This document shows, in pieces, positions 43,414 through 55,687 of a DNA stretch of 64,000 nucleotides. Every line of letters starts with the position of its first letter. Positions within the stretch are counted from its first letter, which is position 1. The translations under genes and the position numbers were made by a program. Under the pieces are notes generated by a model. It was not told where the DNA came from, did not search any database, and worked only from the letters and a program-made list of their open reading frames with translations. The stretch is taken from positions 21,849,687 through 21,913,686 of the forward strand of contig OX387184.1 in NCBI GenBank assembly GCA_947561395.2, given 5' to 3'. The DNA is from Buxus sempervirens (Eukaryota; Streptophyta; Magnoliopsida; Buxales; Buxaceae).

Positions 43414-46400
43414 TGTAGCGCCCCAGATCCGGGTCTGCCCTACCATAGCACCAACCAGTACCCGAGACCTACTTATGGGCCCAAAAGAACCTGATTGACA
43501 CAATTAACATAGGCAATTACATCGTAATCATCAGAGTGCATGACTAAAGAAGCATGGAATAAAAAATTTCCATATAATCAAAATATCATCTGTACTATAA
43601 TCTCCAAAACATGATATACATGTGAACAAAATACAACTAAGGCAACTAACCATTCACAATGCTCTCTCCAAAATATACTGATGTGTACAAAAGATATCTC
43701 CCAAGAGTATAAACCCAAAAAGATTATTTACATCACATTTACAACTCCCCAAGACAAAATATAACATCACAAAGAGAAATCCTACTATGGGTAGTAATAG
43801 TAGTCCTCCGGCCTGTACTCAAGCTCACCCTCTATATCTGCCCTAGCACGTGGCTCACCCAGAGGATCTGAAAACAAATCCGGTAAAACAAAGCACGGGT
43901 GAGACATAAAGTCCCAGTAAGCAGCAAACATGCATGCATAGAAACAGTTTATGCAATTTTATAATATCATGACAATATTCGCAATATAAAGTACTGAATG
44001 TAAACAAAGCAATTCAATCGGATATAAAGTGTAATTCAAAGTCAAATATCTCAATCAAATCACACATGAAATCAGTTCCATAAAACAATCAAATATTGGA
44101 AACATGACTTAGTAGGACTCGTGGATTAATGTGTCTGTAAATCGAGTTAACACCCTTAGCCGGTTTGCCACCTCACTACCCGTCGTCGAAGCCACGCACG
44201 GTCATCGTACGAGTGAAGCACCCACGTATGGGCTGGCATGCTGCAGCTCATCGATCCCACACGAAGGCCTCACCGATCCCACACGGTGGTACGCAAATGT
44301 GGCCCGGGGTGTTAACTTGACAAGCTATCACTAATACACTAACTAGATTGACCATGGATCCATAACCGTCTCTGTGCCCACTGGACTCAATACAAACTCA
44401 CGATAAACCAGTAAAACAGTTTATGTAAAACCAATCTCATAAAAGCACCATTTGTCTGAAGTACAAAACCATACCAAGTGAACCTCATGTTTACCTCCCT
44501 TTAAATCCCTAGGCCTCATTGCCTTTTGGGTTACCATGGGCTCTCAGCCCCTTTGCAAGTCGACAAGAAGCCTCAGTTTCACCATTCAAATCACAAAAGA
44601 GTTCTTAACCTTGCTTTCATAAATCCAAATCAATCAAAACGAATATCGTAAAATCCTCAAAACACATTTTGGATGAGTGGAATAGTCTTAGGATCCCTAA
44701 ATAAGTCACCATACCAAAAATCAATGGATTCCGAGACAAAAAGTTTTGGATCTCAAAAATATTTTAAGTTTGGTTAAAACCGTTGACTTTTCGGTGTATA
44801 ATTTTTCTAGACCAATCTACAAGGAATTTCAGGCTCAAATTCTGGTTGTAGTCTATTGAATAGTAAACAAATCTCCTAGAATTTTCTGGGCTTCTGAATC
44901 ACTCATTCGGATATCAAACTCAAACCCTACGTATTTTTGAAATCAACGCGCGCACGTCCAACCTCAATGCTAAGGCAAATCAATAGAAAACTAAACAATA
45001 GAAAACTAAACAAGATTATCATACAACTAAAACCCTACGTATTTTTGAAATCAAAACCATCATGCAAGATCATTTCATCAAGTAAACCAAACCCTAGAGA
45101 GAGAATACAAATTTTTGTAATACATTTTGTTTGAAGTGTTTGCTACTTACCTTCTAATGGAGAAGCACAACTTCTCTTCAAATTCTCCTCTCCTTCTTCT
45201 TTTTCTTCTTGCTCAAGCTTTCAAGTGAGCTCACAATCTTCCTCTCTTGTTCTATATGTCCAAGACAAGAGAAATGGATTTTCAAACACTTAATTAGAAA
45301 TTAGGGCATCCTTTTATATGCCCAAGTTTTTGGTCTTTCAAATCTGCTCCTAAAGAAAGCCTTTATTCAACTAAAACCCTAGGGTGTACCTAAGGCATAC
45401 CAGGGAGTATCTTAGTGTTATTTGAGCGGGTACCTTGGTGGTTCAAGGGTTTTTCTTTAACTATTTCAAGGGGTATACTGTAGGATGGTTGGGGTATTTT
45501 AGTGTTATTCGAGGGGGATACCTTGGTATTAAGTGGGAGTACCTTAGTGTTAAGTGGGGGTACCTTGGTGTTTCAAGGGGGTTTGCCTTAGTCATTTTAA
45601 GGGGTAAACTTTAGATAAGCTTAGGGGGTGTACTTTAGTTATATTGAGGAGGGGTACTTAGCTATAGAAGGGGTGTACCTTAGTTATATGAGGAGGTACC
45701 TTTAAGTAATACAAGGAGGGTGTACCCTAGGTAATATAAGGGATGTACCTTAGGTATGTTAGAGATACTTTAGTTATATAAAGGGGGTACCTTAGCTGTA
45801 TAAGGGAATGTACCTTAGGTAAACAAGGGGGTACTTTAAGTAAAACAGTGGGGTACTTTAGCTAAAATAAAGGGATACCTTAGGCAATACAAGTGAGGTA
45901 CCTTAGGTATAATTAGGGGGTACCTTAGATATTCGAATGGGGTACCTTAGGCAAAACAGTGGGATACCTTAACCAATATGAGTGAGGTGCCTTAGATAAT
46001 ATAAGGGGGTACTTTAAGTATACATGTGAGGTACTTTGGGCAAACACAAGAAGATACCTTAGATAAACACAGGGGTACCTTAGGCAAACACAAGAGGATA
46101 CCTTAGATAAACATAGCGGTACCTTAGGCAAATACAAGGGGATACCTTAGGCAAACACAGGGGTACGTTAGGCAATTAAAGTAGGGTACCTTAGGAAATT
46201 AAAGTAGGGTACCTTGTGGATACAAGTGGGGTACCTTAGGTATAATTGAGGGATACTTTAAGTATCACTTGGGTGGTACCTTGGGTAATACTTGGGCGTA
46301 CCTTGGGCATACAATGGGGGTACCTTGGGTAATACTTAGGTGTACCTTGGGCATACAATGGGGGTACTTTGGGTATACTTGAGAGATTATTTGGGTATTC

Positions 46401-46813
46401 TTGAGAGATTATTTGGGTATTCTTGGGAGATACTTAAGGTACACTTGAGAGGTACCTTGTGTATTCTTAAGAGTTACTTTAGGTACTTCTAGGGGATAAT
46501 TTGGGTACACTTGGGAGGTACTTTAAGTATACTCAGGAGATAATTTGTAGTACCCTTAACTCCAATTTTTCTGAATTTGATTTTCAATTTTCTAGATCTA
46601 ATTGAAAGATATCTTAGCCAATTGTAATTAAGACATAACACTAACTGAGCTTACCTTAATAACTTTAATAAAGTTCAATTTGATTTCCCTATGTTCTCAA
46701 GTATAATCCATATTTACCTCATCTTCATAATACAAGTACTTAATTAGTCTAATAATCACACTTTAGATAATTAATCTTAATAATTAAAATATAATCCGGG
46801 TCGGGGTTTTACA
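43414..46813 (-). mobile_element. Ty3/gypsy solo LTR (3400 bp), nested
   Basis: Starts TGTAGCGCCCCAGATCCGGG and ends CGGGGTTTTACA, with perfect gcctc duplications (43409-43413 and 46814-46818). A minus-strand TATA-like CATATAAAAGG lies near 45310. It shares ends with 6094 and 38304 but the body differs, including a GGTACC-rich repeat. Confidence 0.87.
45380..46560. repeat. Irregular GGTACCTTAG minisatellite
   Basis: Over 40 copies of GG(T/G)TACCTTAG or close variants at irregular spacing of about 20-40 bp, linked by words such as GCAAACACAAGG. The core GGTACC is palindromic. Open frames inside are repeat translations. Confidence 0.85.
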
Positions 46814-48290
46814 GCCTCACCCAAAACTTCATCCATTTGTGGCTTATGTGCACTCTCAAACATGTTCACATGATCACAAATTGACTCTGTGATATGCTAC
46901 TGAACAGTATAGAGTCAATCAAGCACACACAGCTCAATATTGATTGAAAAATTATAAAACCAATTGAATTTGAAACTAGACTTATAAAAGACGACTCAGA
47001 AATCAAAATCACTCAAAATAGAATTGAAATGAGCCTTTGGTGTTCAATCAAAGTGATAAGTACAGCAAAATTTACTGATTTTACTCATAAACTTTAATCA
47101 AATGGTGTGAGCAAATAGCTCCATATAGATAAATTTTACAGGATTGAACTAGATTTCCTCACCTTTCGTATGCCACTATAATCATTCAAAAATTCATCCA
47201 TATGATAAGGTTATGAATGATACAAAATAGGGCACAGGTTCTGTCCAGAACTGTAAAAATTGAGTAAAATCAAGCTAAAACCATGGTGTGTGCACATTGC
47301 TCCTGTAGATCTAATGTGAAATCATTTAAAATGATATGAAAATAGCCTAAAATCATTTAGGGCATGGATTTAGCTTAGATCTCTTATTATTTGGAGAGTG
47401 AGAGCCAAATTAGCCCATATTGCTTGAAATTTGCCCAAATTGAGAGAGATTAGACCATGAGGTCTTCTCTAAGAGATTAAAACCATCAAAATCAATATCA
47501 AAAAGTCCTAAGATGTTGATCTAAGGCTTCCATTCTTATATCTACGATATTGAGCATGATAGATTTAAGATCTATGCCAAAAATTGAAGAAAACAAGTGT
47601 TTGTGTGCATAAAAGTGTGTAGGAAATCAGATTTGTTGAGATAATTGAGATCTAATGCTATCAAACAACATAGATCCATGTAATTCTTCCAAAATTGAGG
47701 CAAAAACACACACAAGCAACAATTACAAGCAAATATAAAACAAATCGTGCATATATCATATCAAAAGGGTTTTAGATCTAAAGGATCTATCCCATAGCTT
47801 GTTTCCTCTAGCTCTCTCTTCACTTTTTATGGCTAAAGAGGCGGCATAAGGTACTTTAAGTATGTTTTGGGGCTGCAAACACATTCAAGGCTTTACACTA
47901 CAGAAAGATAGAAGATGAGAGAGTGCTTGAATTGAAAGAAAATGTAAAGAGATAGAGTTAGAGATTACCTTGGATGCTTGAGAGCTTGAGAGCTTGAGTA
48001 GAGAGTTTGGAAAAGTTTCCCTTCTTCTTCAACAGCTCTAGGTCACAAAAATTATAGCTCTTTACTAGAGGAGAGACCTTCTATTTATAGGCAAAAGGAG
48101 GGGTAAGAAAGTCCCAAGGGTAGACACAAAAGAGTATTTAGATTCTTCTAATTCAAGCCAAAGGCATGAATTTAAGTAATTCAAGGAATTTCGGAGGGTA
48201 TATAGGGCAGTTCAAATCTCCTAGAGAGAGGTACAAAGGGTAAATAAAGCTCAGATCTCAAGCTTTTACGGAAATGACAAAACAGGGCAA

Positions 48291-48563
48291 AATTGTATAT
48301 ATCATACAGTTTTGCTCAAACCATAATCTATATATGGTTTGAACAAAATTGATGAAAACCGTATGAAAGCTACGGTCCAATTCAGTTAGCATCCCACGTG
48401 CGTTGCTAACATGGCACAACGACCAAAGCTTCGGAATGCCAAGTGGCAACCAACTGTGCTTCACGTACGAAGCATGAATCAAACCGTATTACCAATACAG
48501 CCCCAACAATCTTACTAATATGGTCGAGATAAAACCAATTCCAATCGTATAGTATAAATGGTC
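48291..48563. promoter_or_regulatory. Degenerate 21-bp dyads in the minus-strand Tat LTR
   Basis: Dyads of 8-5-8 form at 48291, 48319, 48357, 48482 and 48543 (for example AACCGTAT-N5-CTACGGTC at 48357). The first two are 28 bp apart. The half-sites resemble those of the LTR at 7591, with more decay. Confidence 0.55.
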
Positions 48564-49044
48564 ACCTTATGTTTTTGAGAATTTAAAGTTTTGGCAACAT
48601 GTATTCAACTTTCAATATATTTTTATTATTTCCTCTAATTTTAGTGCGATTTTGGGTGTCTACAATATTATATACTGATTTTGGTTCGGATCCTAATCGG
48701 ATTGGATATGGGTAGATTTGAATTCGAATCTGAATTCAGTCGGATCTGAAATTCGATATCTATATTCGAACCACGGATTTATATCTCATATCCGAATTCG
48801 ACATTTTCGAATTGGATTCGGATAAATATCCAACCCATTGCCAGCCCTCAGTTTATATTATGGATCCGGACAATATATTATTGGACTAGGTTTAGACTTG
48901 CTTTGGATTCATAAAATGTTGTAGGTAGTTTTTTAGTAGGCTTATTCCAACTCACCTAATGATTATCTGTATCCACAGGTCTTATAATTCACTTCTTAGA
49001 CGCTCTAGCTTTCCATGTTTTTGTTTTTTATATTTAATAATATA

Positions 49045-49529
49045 GATAATTACAAAAAAAACACACCGACACCTTGACATTTGGAAAAAGACAAAAACCT
49101 CGCTTCACATATGTACAAGGATCACAATAGGCCCCTTCGAAGGATAAACATTATTTATGCTAGCAGCCAAAAAGGTGGTTTTATAGCTAAAATTCCCTTC
49201 AAGTTTCAGCAAAATACTTTACCTTATAACATATTAAATGACAAAATTATCTTCATCTATATATTTACTAAGAAACTTCTAAAAAATGCCAATTGTAAGA
49301 AGTTTGAAGATTATTTTTTATTAATATATGCAATTTGAGTTGGATATTATCTAGGTTATATCGGATTTTGAATGAATTTAATCCCAATGAGTAGTTCCGT
49401 CTTTTCAATGTAATTGTTAGACAAAAGAGGTCCTTGTGACCATTTTTGCATATGTGAAGGGATGTTTTCTATATTTTCCATGTGTAAAATTAAAAGTGAC
49501 AAATCTCATGATGTATAATTGTAATTATC
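49045..49529. mobile_element. MITE with long imperfect terminal inverted repeats
   Basis: Ends GATAATTACA and TGTAATTATC; inverted similarity extends about 95 bp inward (both ends contain CTTCACATATG). 485 bp, no coding capacity; the small open frame within is not a recognisable protein. Target duplication unclear. Confidence 0.5.
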
Positions 49530-49939
49530 CCTTAATATTATCTTGAGATAACCATAAAAATGATTGAAATAATGTGAAGAGATAAACAAAGTAGCTTAGC
49601 CTGAATGAGGTTACAAAAATACTTCCAGTAAAATTGTGAACAGAATTGAGAATAGAATTCAGAATTAGTGAGGCAAGCTTCTTTTAGTGAAGCAGGTGCA
49701 CTTTTGCTAATTAAGGTTGCCCTAACAACTACTTTGACCTCGCAAAAGTATGTTATCCAATTGATTACCAATCAATGAAACTTTCTTTGGACAAACCCAT
49801 GTGGCTCAAACAAAAAAGTCACTTGGTTAGGTGTAAGAGCTTGGACTTAGAGAAAAAGGTCACTTGGTGAGCTGTAAGAGATTGGATTTTTTTTAGAGAA
49901 AAGTCAAGAAAGGACATCCTAAAGAACCTTGTAGAAAAC

Positions 49940-50156
49940 GGAATGAAATCGTCTGCCATGTCTCCCAGATTAGTTCTCTGATATGGTCGTGAGATGTTGT
50001 TATGTGGAGCATCTCACAGTGGATGTTTTTTTATTATTGTAAATGTTTTAGGTGGGGTTCTATGTGAAAAAACAGTGACCGTGAGATGCTCCACATGACA
50101 ACATCTCACGGCCACATCGAGGAGCAAAATTAAGGAAACATGGCAGACGATTTCAA
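49940..50156. mobile_element. Mutator-like MITE, 217 bp, strongly foldback
   Basis: Flanked by the 12-bp direct repeat cttgtagaaaac (49928-49939 and 50157-50168). Arms share GAAATCGTCTGCCATGT and, further in, CGTGAGATGTTGTNATGTGG. The element is almost one large hairpin. Direct-repeat length of 9-12 bp suggests Mutator superfamily. Confidence 0.7.
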
Positions 50157-50544
50157 CTTGTAGAAAACAGTAGGCCCTTAGTAACTAGGATTCTAAAAAC
50201 CGACAAGTTAGGTTAATAAGGGAATCATGCGGATCCCACTCACAAAAGTTTGCAATCAAGATATATAAATTCACTGGTAAGGTATGAGCTCCCACAGTAC
50301 GTACCGAACTATCACGACTCTTAAAATTTGAAAGACCTACCAAACGTCACATACATGGGAAAATTTATTGGCATGTACGATGTTAGCTGGTGGGTGCAAT
50401 TTTCTAGAGTGGTGATAGTGATTGTCATAAAATTAACACCGTCAAACCAAACGTAGTACGCATTACTTGCTCGTTTGTCTGGAATCGCGTGATTGGTGCC
50501 AAAAAAATATCTCACAGGCTATATGAATTATGTGGTGTGTTTGC

Positions 50545-50768
50545 GGGATTAAATCTTTTGTTTTGTTACTTGAATTGTCCTGTTATAGCCGTGGGATATG
50601 CAATCATGTGGAGTATCTCACGGTTAGTGGTATTTTTTTTATGTACGCTTCACTTAAAACATTTATGATAATGAAATAACAATGGTCGTGAGATGCTTCA
50701 CGTGATAACATCTCACGGCCATAACAAAGATCAATTCAGATAAACATAACATCTTTGCCCAAACAGGA
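50545..50768. mobile_element. Second copy of the same MITE family, diverged
   Basis: Keeps the inner arms GCCGTGGGATATGCAATCATG and CACGTGATAACATCTCACGG around a T-rich centre, and outer inverted similarity to the flanks. Confidence 0.6.
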
Positions 50769-50984
50769 TTATATGATTACTAGAGGGCTAAACACGCTAC
50801 GCACGTAGAAAACGTGGACCACTTTGATAAACAACCCAAGGTAATTACAACAGTGGGGGATTATTTTGTTTGGAAGGGTAATGTTTGGAAAAAAAAAGGG
50901 GGGGATTTGAGGGAATATTCCCTCATCTTCTCTTTATTAATAATATAGATGGGTATAATATCTTTGAAATCTTTTGCAATGCTT

Positions 50985-51150
50985 TCCTATAAACTATTGT
51001 CGGCATGAGATGCTGCTATACATGTGGAACATCTTATCATCGCTGTTTTTTCTTTTTTTTAAAATGCTTCAGGTGTAACTTACTTGAAAAAACACTAATC
51101 ATGAAATGCTTCACATGATAACATCTCGTGCATAGCAAAAGATTTCATTG
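50985..51150. mobile_element. Third copy of the same MITE family, diverged
   Basis: Contains CATGAGATGCTGCTATACATG and GAAATGCTTCACATGATAAC in inverted arrangement. A fourth, more decayed trace lies at about 53880-53960. Confidence 0.5.
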
Positions 51151-52513
51151 GCGTGGAAGCTCTAAAAGGGACATGTGCATGCTTGAACTGAGAATAAATA
51201 GCAGAGTTGAAGCAATAGCAAGGACGTGCAAAGCATTAAACAAGCACATGGACGCATAACAGCGAAAGAGGAAAATAATGCTCGTCATAAATGCCATAAT
51301 AAGTCGGTGTTGGATTTTGACTCGAGGATGCAATGAAAATCATATGAAATTATGAGAAATTCCTTCTCTTATAAAGACTGCAGGCCTCCTTTTCCAAAAT
51401 TTTTACGGATAAGGCCTCACGTGCCCGTTAAGGCTTAAAAGTGAACGAAACAAATTTTACAAGTGTAATCATCGATGGGATATATCTTATTGATCTAGTA
51501 GCGATTGAAAGTGAGGCCTTGTCTTTGAAATAGTTGAGGTTTTATTAGTAAAATTTGGAAAAGAGAAGCTTGCAGTATTTATAGTTTATAATACATGCCT
51601 CATTAACATAAAAAAGGCTCTCTAAAAGAAAGCCGCTCTATAAATTTTCCTAAATAGTTGGTAACATTGTACGTGAAAAAGTAGTTGCATGGATTGTAAC
51701 GATTCAATCCAACGGGGTATTGTCCGTTTTGGACTTAAGCCCATACGGTTTTGTCCCCAAATGATACTTCATTAAGTTAAGTGTTCTTTCTGACTCTTAT
51801 ACCTTATTGGGATTTCATCTGTTTCGATGTGGGATCAGAATATTACACGTATCTTATACTCGTGCTTGTGGATATAAGAAAAACAGATTAAATGACAGTA
51901 ACATTGTAATATTTTTTATGAATAATTAAAGATATATTAAATTATGAAAAACGGAAGATACAATTAATAAATATAAAACCATGCACCCCATCCCCCAACC
52001 ACAAAAGGAAATCCAAGAGAATAACACCAAATCCAAAATTCTCTATAAGTACGAAACAAAATATCCTACCCAAAAAAAATGTACGCAACAAAATATATAC
52101 CCGCAAAACCCACTAAAAAAATTAGTTCATGCACATCTGCACAAAGCTCAAAGATGGACCCCACTATCTTTGTTTTTTTGTTTTTGTGAAATGGACCCCA
52201 CCATCCTTAAGGGGCACGTTTTCACAAGAGATATTTAGTGCAGGCGTAAGCACCGGACCCACGGCAAGGTAGACAGGCTGCCCGCACGTGCTATGCTTCA
52301 AATAAGGGCTTCTGGAAGGACACAGCACGGCCCAACCTTGTCTCTATGCTAGTGCATGAATGCATTCTTGCACCTTTTTGTGCATTCGTCGTTTACATCC
52401 TCCGCGCTTTCCTCCGTGATCGCTCTTGCAATTTTTCTGATGGCTGGTGTTTTCATAACAAAAAAAAGAAAAAAAAATCTTCCTTGTATTTACAACCAGA
52501 AATAATTATTAAC
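51151..52513. other. Intergenic DNA with a TRIM-like LTR trace
   Basis: Around 51697-51850 there is TGTAACGATTCAATCCAACG followed by a TTTCGATGTGGGATC phrase, similar to the TRIM-like LTR at 52998. The rest shows no gene. Confidence 0.4.
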
Positions 52514-52725
52514 CAGTGGTGGAGCTAGGGGGCAATTAACTTTTATTTTTTAATTATATATATATATATTATATTTTATATGTTTTACTGAAAATTTATG
52601 TTTTGCCCCCTCTAAAATTTCTGGTTTGCCCCTCCCCCAACTCATTGAAATTTTTATATTTCATGAGAAGTGTTAATTAAAATTTTTTTTGCCCCCTCAG
52701 ATTTGGAGTCCTGGTTCCGCCACTG
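52514..52725. mobile_element. hAT-type MITE, 212 bp
   Basis: Inverted ends CAGTGGTGGAGCTAGG and CCTGGTTCCGCCACTG. Flanks ttattaac and ctattaac agree in 7 of 8 bases, the hAT duplication size. Internal repeats of TTTGCCCCCT; no coding capacity. Confidence 0.8.
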
Positions 52726-52784
52726 CTATTAACGATCATATGCTACATATAATGGCATCTCTCAAAAACGAAGAGGCACATCAT

Positions 52785-53700
52785 TAGGTTAAGTGGTTTT
52801 TTTTAACTCTTGTATCTTACGGGGTATTTATCCATTTCCGATATGGAATCAAGATATCACAATCTCCTCCCCCCTCCAAGGCTATACGTCCCCGTGCAAT
52901 GGCTTCTTAGAAGTCTGCCAACCCTTCATGGGGAGGGCAATTCCAGGACCCACAACATCCACAGACTACTGGACTCGGATCTAACTCCGATACCATTTGT
53001 AATGGCTCAACCTAGCGAGATATTGTCTACTAGGCCTAAGCCTGCACAGTTTTGTCTTCAAAAAACGCCTCATTAATTATGTTAAGTGTTTTTCTTGATT
53101 CTTATATCTTACTGGGCATTCATCCGTTTCCGATATGGAATCGGGATGTCGCAATTAGGGGTGCAACTCGGTTCGGTTCGGTTCGGGTTGATGTCAATCC
53201 AAAACCAAACCGAAAATGTACATAGTTAAACCGAACCGAATTGAAAACCGAACCAACAAAATCGAAAACCGAACTGAAAATATATATAAAAACCGAAACC
53301 CAAACCGAACCGAACCGAACTACATGAAAACTATTCGGTTCGGTTCCGTTCTTTTCGGGTTAGACCAATATTCTTATCTTAAACAATGGTTTTTTTGTAA
53401 TATCCTTTAAGTTTAAAGATAAACTTTAAAAGTTTATCATATATTATATTATATATATATATAAAACATATATTATATATTATAATATATATATGAATTT
53501 GGTTCGGTTCGGTTTAGGGAAATAATGTATTCGGTTCGGTTCGGTTTAATTGAACATGAAACCCAAAACCGAACCGACCTAGTTCGGTTTAGGGATTTTT
53601 GGACCGAAACCGAACCGAACCGAAGTCGGTTCGGGTCGGTTCGGATTCGGTTTTAACCGGACCGAGTTGCACCCCTAGTCGCAATTGGATTGTGAGATCT
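52785..53700 (-). mobile_element. TRIM-like element with Met-tRNA primer site, carrying a hAT MITE
   Basis: A phrase ATATGGAATC preceded by a TATCTTAC-GGG segment occurs twice (about 52790-52862 and 53060-53155), as expected of two short LTRs. On the minus strand TGGTATCGGAGTTAG (52995-52981) follows an LTR end TTACA, resembling the initiator-Met primer site TGGTATCAGAGC. The internal region is only about 120 bp and noncoding. The right LTR is split by the MITE at 53156-53677. Confidence 0.5.
53156..53677. mobile_element. hAT-type MITE, 522 bp, GGTTCG-rich
   Basis: Inverted ends TAGGGGTGCAACTCGGT and ACCGAGTTGCACCCCTA, with a perfect 8-bp duplication gtcgcaat (53148-53155 and 53678-53685). 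The arms are arrays of CGGTTCGGTT and its complement around an AT-rich centre. Confidence 0.88.
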
Positions 53701-55593
53701 CAAGTCCCACATTGCTCAGAAAAGAGAAAGTGAAGGTCTATATATGTAGGCTTGTCTTGTGACTCCCTGAAACACTAATGCCTTTTTAGGTAAAACTAAA
53801 GAGTAAAACAGTGAAACTTGATGAGCTAGAATGAACAATATCGTTGCTGTAGGGATAAGGGTGTTACACCAGCTGTAGTGCATAATATAAATGTAAAAAA
53901 GCTTTTTTTATTAAAAAATTATAGCCACCAAATGCTTCATATGACAATATCTCACATATACAGAGAATCATTGTGTCAACATGTGACGATTAGAGATTTT
54001 TTTGGGAATAGGAAAATTGATAACAAAAAAAATTGTTTAAAAGTCTTTTAAAGACATTTTTGAAAAAAAGTCCCAATAATCAGTAAAATGACATTCACTC
54101 CCAATTATTCTTTTTAAAAAAGGTACGACGCAATTTCCAATTATTACCTTTTAAGAGTATCATTAAAAACCACTTTCCCCCAAACTTTTACTGTGACCCC
54201 ACTTTGGTCGGTAAGATTCTTGAACGTGTTATACCCGCCCCCACAGCTCTCTGTCCTGCCGATAGAATGGGCGCGGAGGGTTGACGGTGGAGAGTGTCGG
54301 AAGCCCGTAGAAAAGAAGAAAAATACGTGGTGAAGGATTCTTCGGCATACGAAAATTGAACGCCGTGATGGAGTGAAAGGCGGGGGTCCCACCGGCAATG
54401 AATGCCAAGGTTTCTCCACCAACTACCAAGATAGCATTATTTACCAACCTTATGCTACGCTTCTGCCTACGTCCTGTCTGTATCATTGCATCCCTTCTTT
54501 TAAGCTTATTATTATATTTGTTAGTCCTCTCTATAAATTACACACACTTCCTTCTTTAAGTTAAGAGGAAATCAAGGGTGCCTTCCCTCGCATTTTCAAA
54601 ATAACATTTACTCCTTCAACTTAGACCCCCTTAGTATTGAAAAATACAAAGAACTTATCTTCCTTTCCCTTCATGTTTGTGTAAACCATCACAAAGGCCC
54701 TTTCTTGTAGTCAAAGAATATTGAAATAACCAAATTAACCTTGGAGATCAATTCAAGATCCATTTAAAAGCCAATATAATCCAGAAAAATGTCAAACTAA
54801 AGTCGATGCCATATTAGCTGGTCCCTCACCTCGGGAGATCTGCTGGTCCAACGGTAGAAGGTGTGTACACATAGGCTTCATGCACCTATATGGACACATA
54901 CATCACCGTTGGACCAGCAAATCTTCCGGCCAAGGCTCCAGCAAATTTTAAGTCTAGTAAGTCTTAACAAATATAAACTACCAACTTTCTCCATTGAACA
55001 ATCTCCATAAGTTTTCGGTAAGACGTAAAATTCCTAAAAAAAGGGTTTTGTTATTATATGTGCATGCATCAAATGAGATTTTTCATATTTTCCGAACGTT
55101 AGGGAGTCTAAGTGCATAAGTGATAAAACTTGTGGGGTATAGATATAATTATCCCCTGATCATATTTGCCAGTCATCCTTCCTTCCATTTCTGGGTATAA
55201 TTCAATTAGTTTTGAGTTCGGTTCTTAGTTAAAATTGAAATAAAAAAACCAAACAATGAAGACTTATCTACTCAGTTTGGTTCTTAGTTAAAATTTGGAC
55301 TAAAGCATATTTACTTCAATTCAATTTTGTTCTTGACTTAGTTTGTTTTAATGGAGCCTTAATTGCAAATTGAAAGAATTTGTATTTATAAAACTATTAT
55401 GGAGGTTTGTGTAATTTACCCCTGATCTTTTTGTGAACAGAATCACCCGGGGCAGTTCGCTCTCGCGCCGTCTCTGGACTCGCTTTCTCGTACATTTTCT
55501 CTCGCTTTCGCTGCCTCTGTGTCTATATATATATCTACTGAGAGGAAGAAGAGGAGCCAGAAATTTGAGATTGTTGCAGAAGGGAGCTGACAG
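53701..55593. other. Upstream region of UVR8
   Basis: No gene recognised. Contains a small MITE at 54817-54942 and, close to the start codon, a TA-rich stretch CTATATATATATCTACTG near 55521 that may serve as TATA region or part of the 5' UTR. Confidence 0.45.
54817..54942. mobile_element. Short foldback MITE, 126 bp
   Basis: About 39-bp imperfect inverted ends: both start GCTGG and share GATYTGCTGGTCCAACGGT internally (54840s, and inverted at 54905-54917). Target duplication not clear. Confidence 0.55.
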
Positions 55594-55687
55594 ATGGCAG
55601 AAGAAGGAGGAGATATGGAAGTTGCTGGACCGGTTCGTCAAGTTGTTCTTATATCTGCTGGTGCTAGTCACTCTGTTGCTCTTCTCT
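55594..55687 (+). CDS. UVR8: UVR8 exon 1
   Basis: Encodes MAEEGGDMEV through ISAGASHSVALL plus one base; donor T/GTAAGTG. Confidence 0.93.

Larger units (their letters stand above)
42893..48664 (-). mobile_element. Tat-type solo LTR, minus strand (about 2.37 kb net)
   Basis: Minus strand begins TGTAGACACCCAAAATCGC (48664) and ends CCATGGTCCCACA (42893), matching the ends of the complete Tat element. The flanks atagt and atatt agree in 4 of 5 bases. After removing the nested LTR (43414-46813) the length is close to 2273. It has a minus-strand TATA box CTATAAATAG near 48090 and degenerate 21-bp dyads at 48291-48563. No coding sequence. Confidence 0.75.
42519..48851. mobile_element. Foldback hAT-like element, split by nested LTRs
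   Basis: Ends are TAGGGCTGGCAATGGGT (42519-42535) and ACCCATTGCCAGCCCT (48834-48849). Subterminal regions are rich in CCGAATTCG and TTCGAATC words and are mutually inverted. Net of the insertion it is about 560 bp, the size of a MITE, with no transposase. A clean 8-bp target duplication was not found. Confidence 0.6.

Noticed and set aside
42511..48859. 8-bp target duplication for the foldback element at 42519-48851
   Set aside because: The flanks tgcaagcg and the bases after the right end do not match; the element call rests on the inverted ends only.
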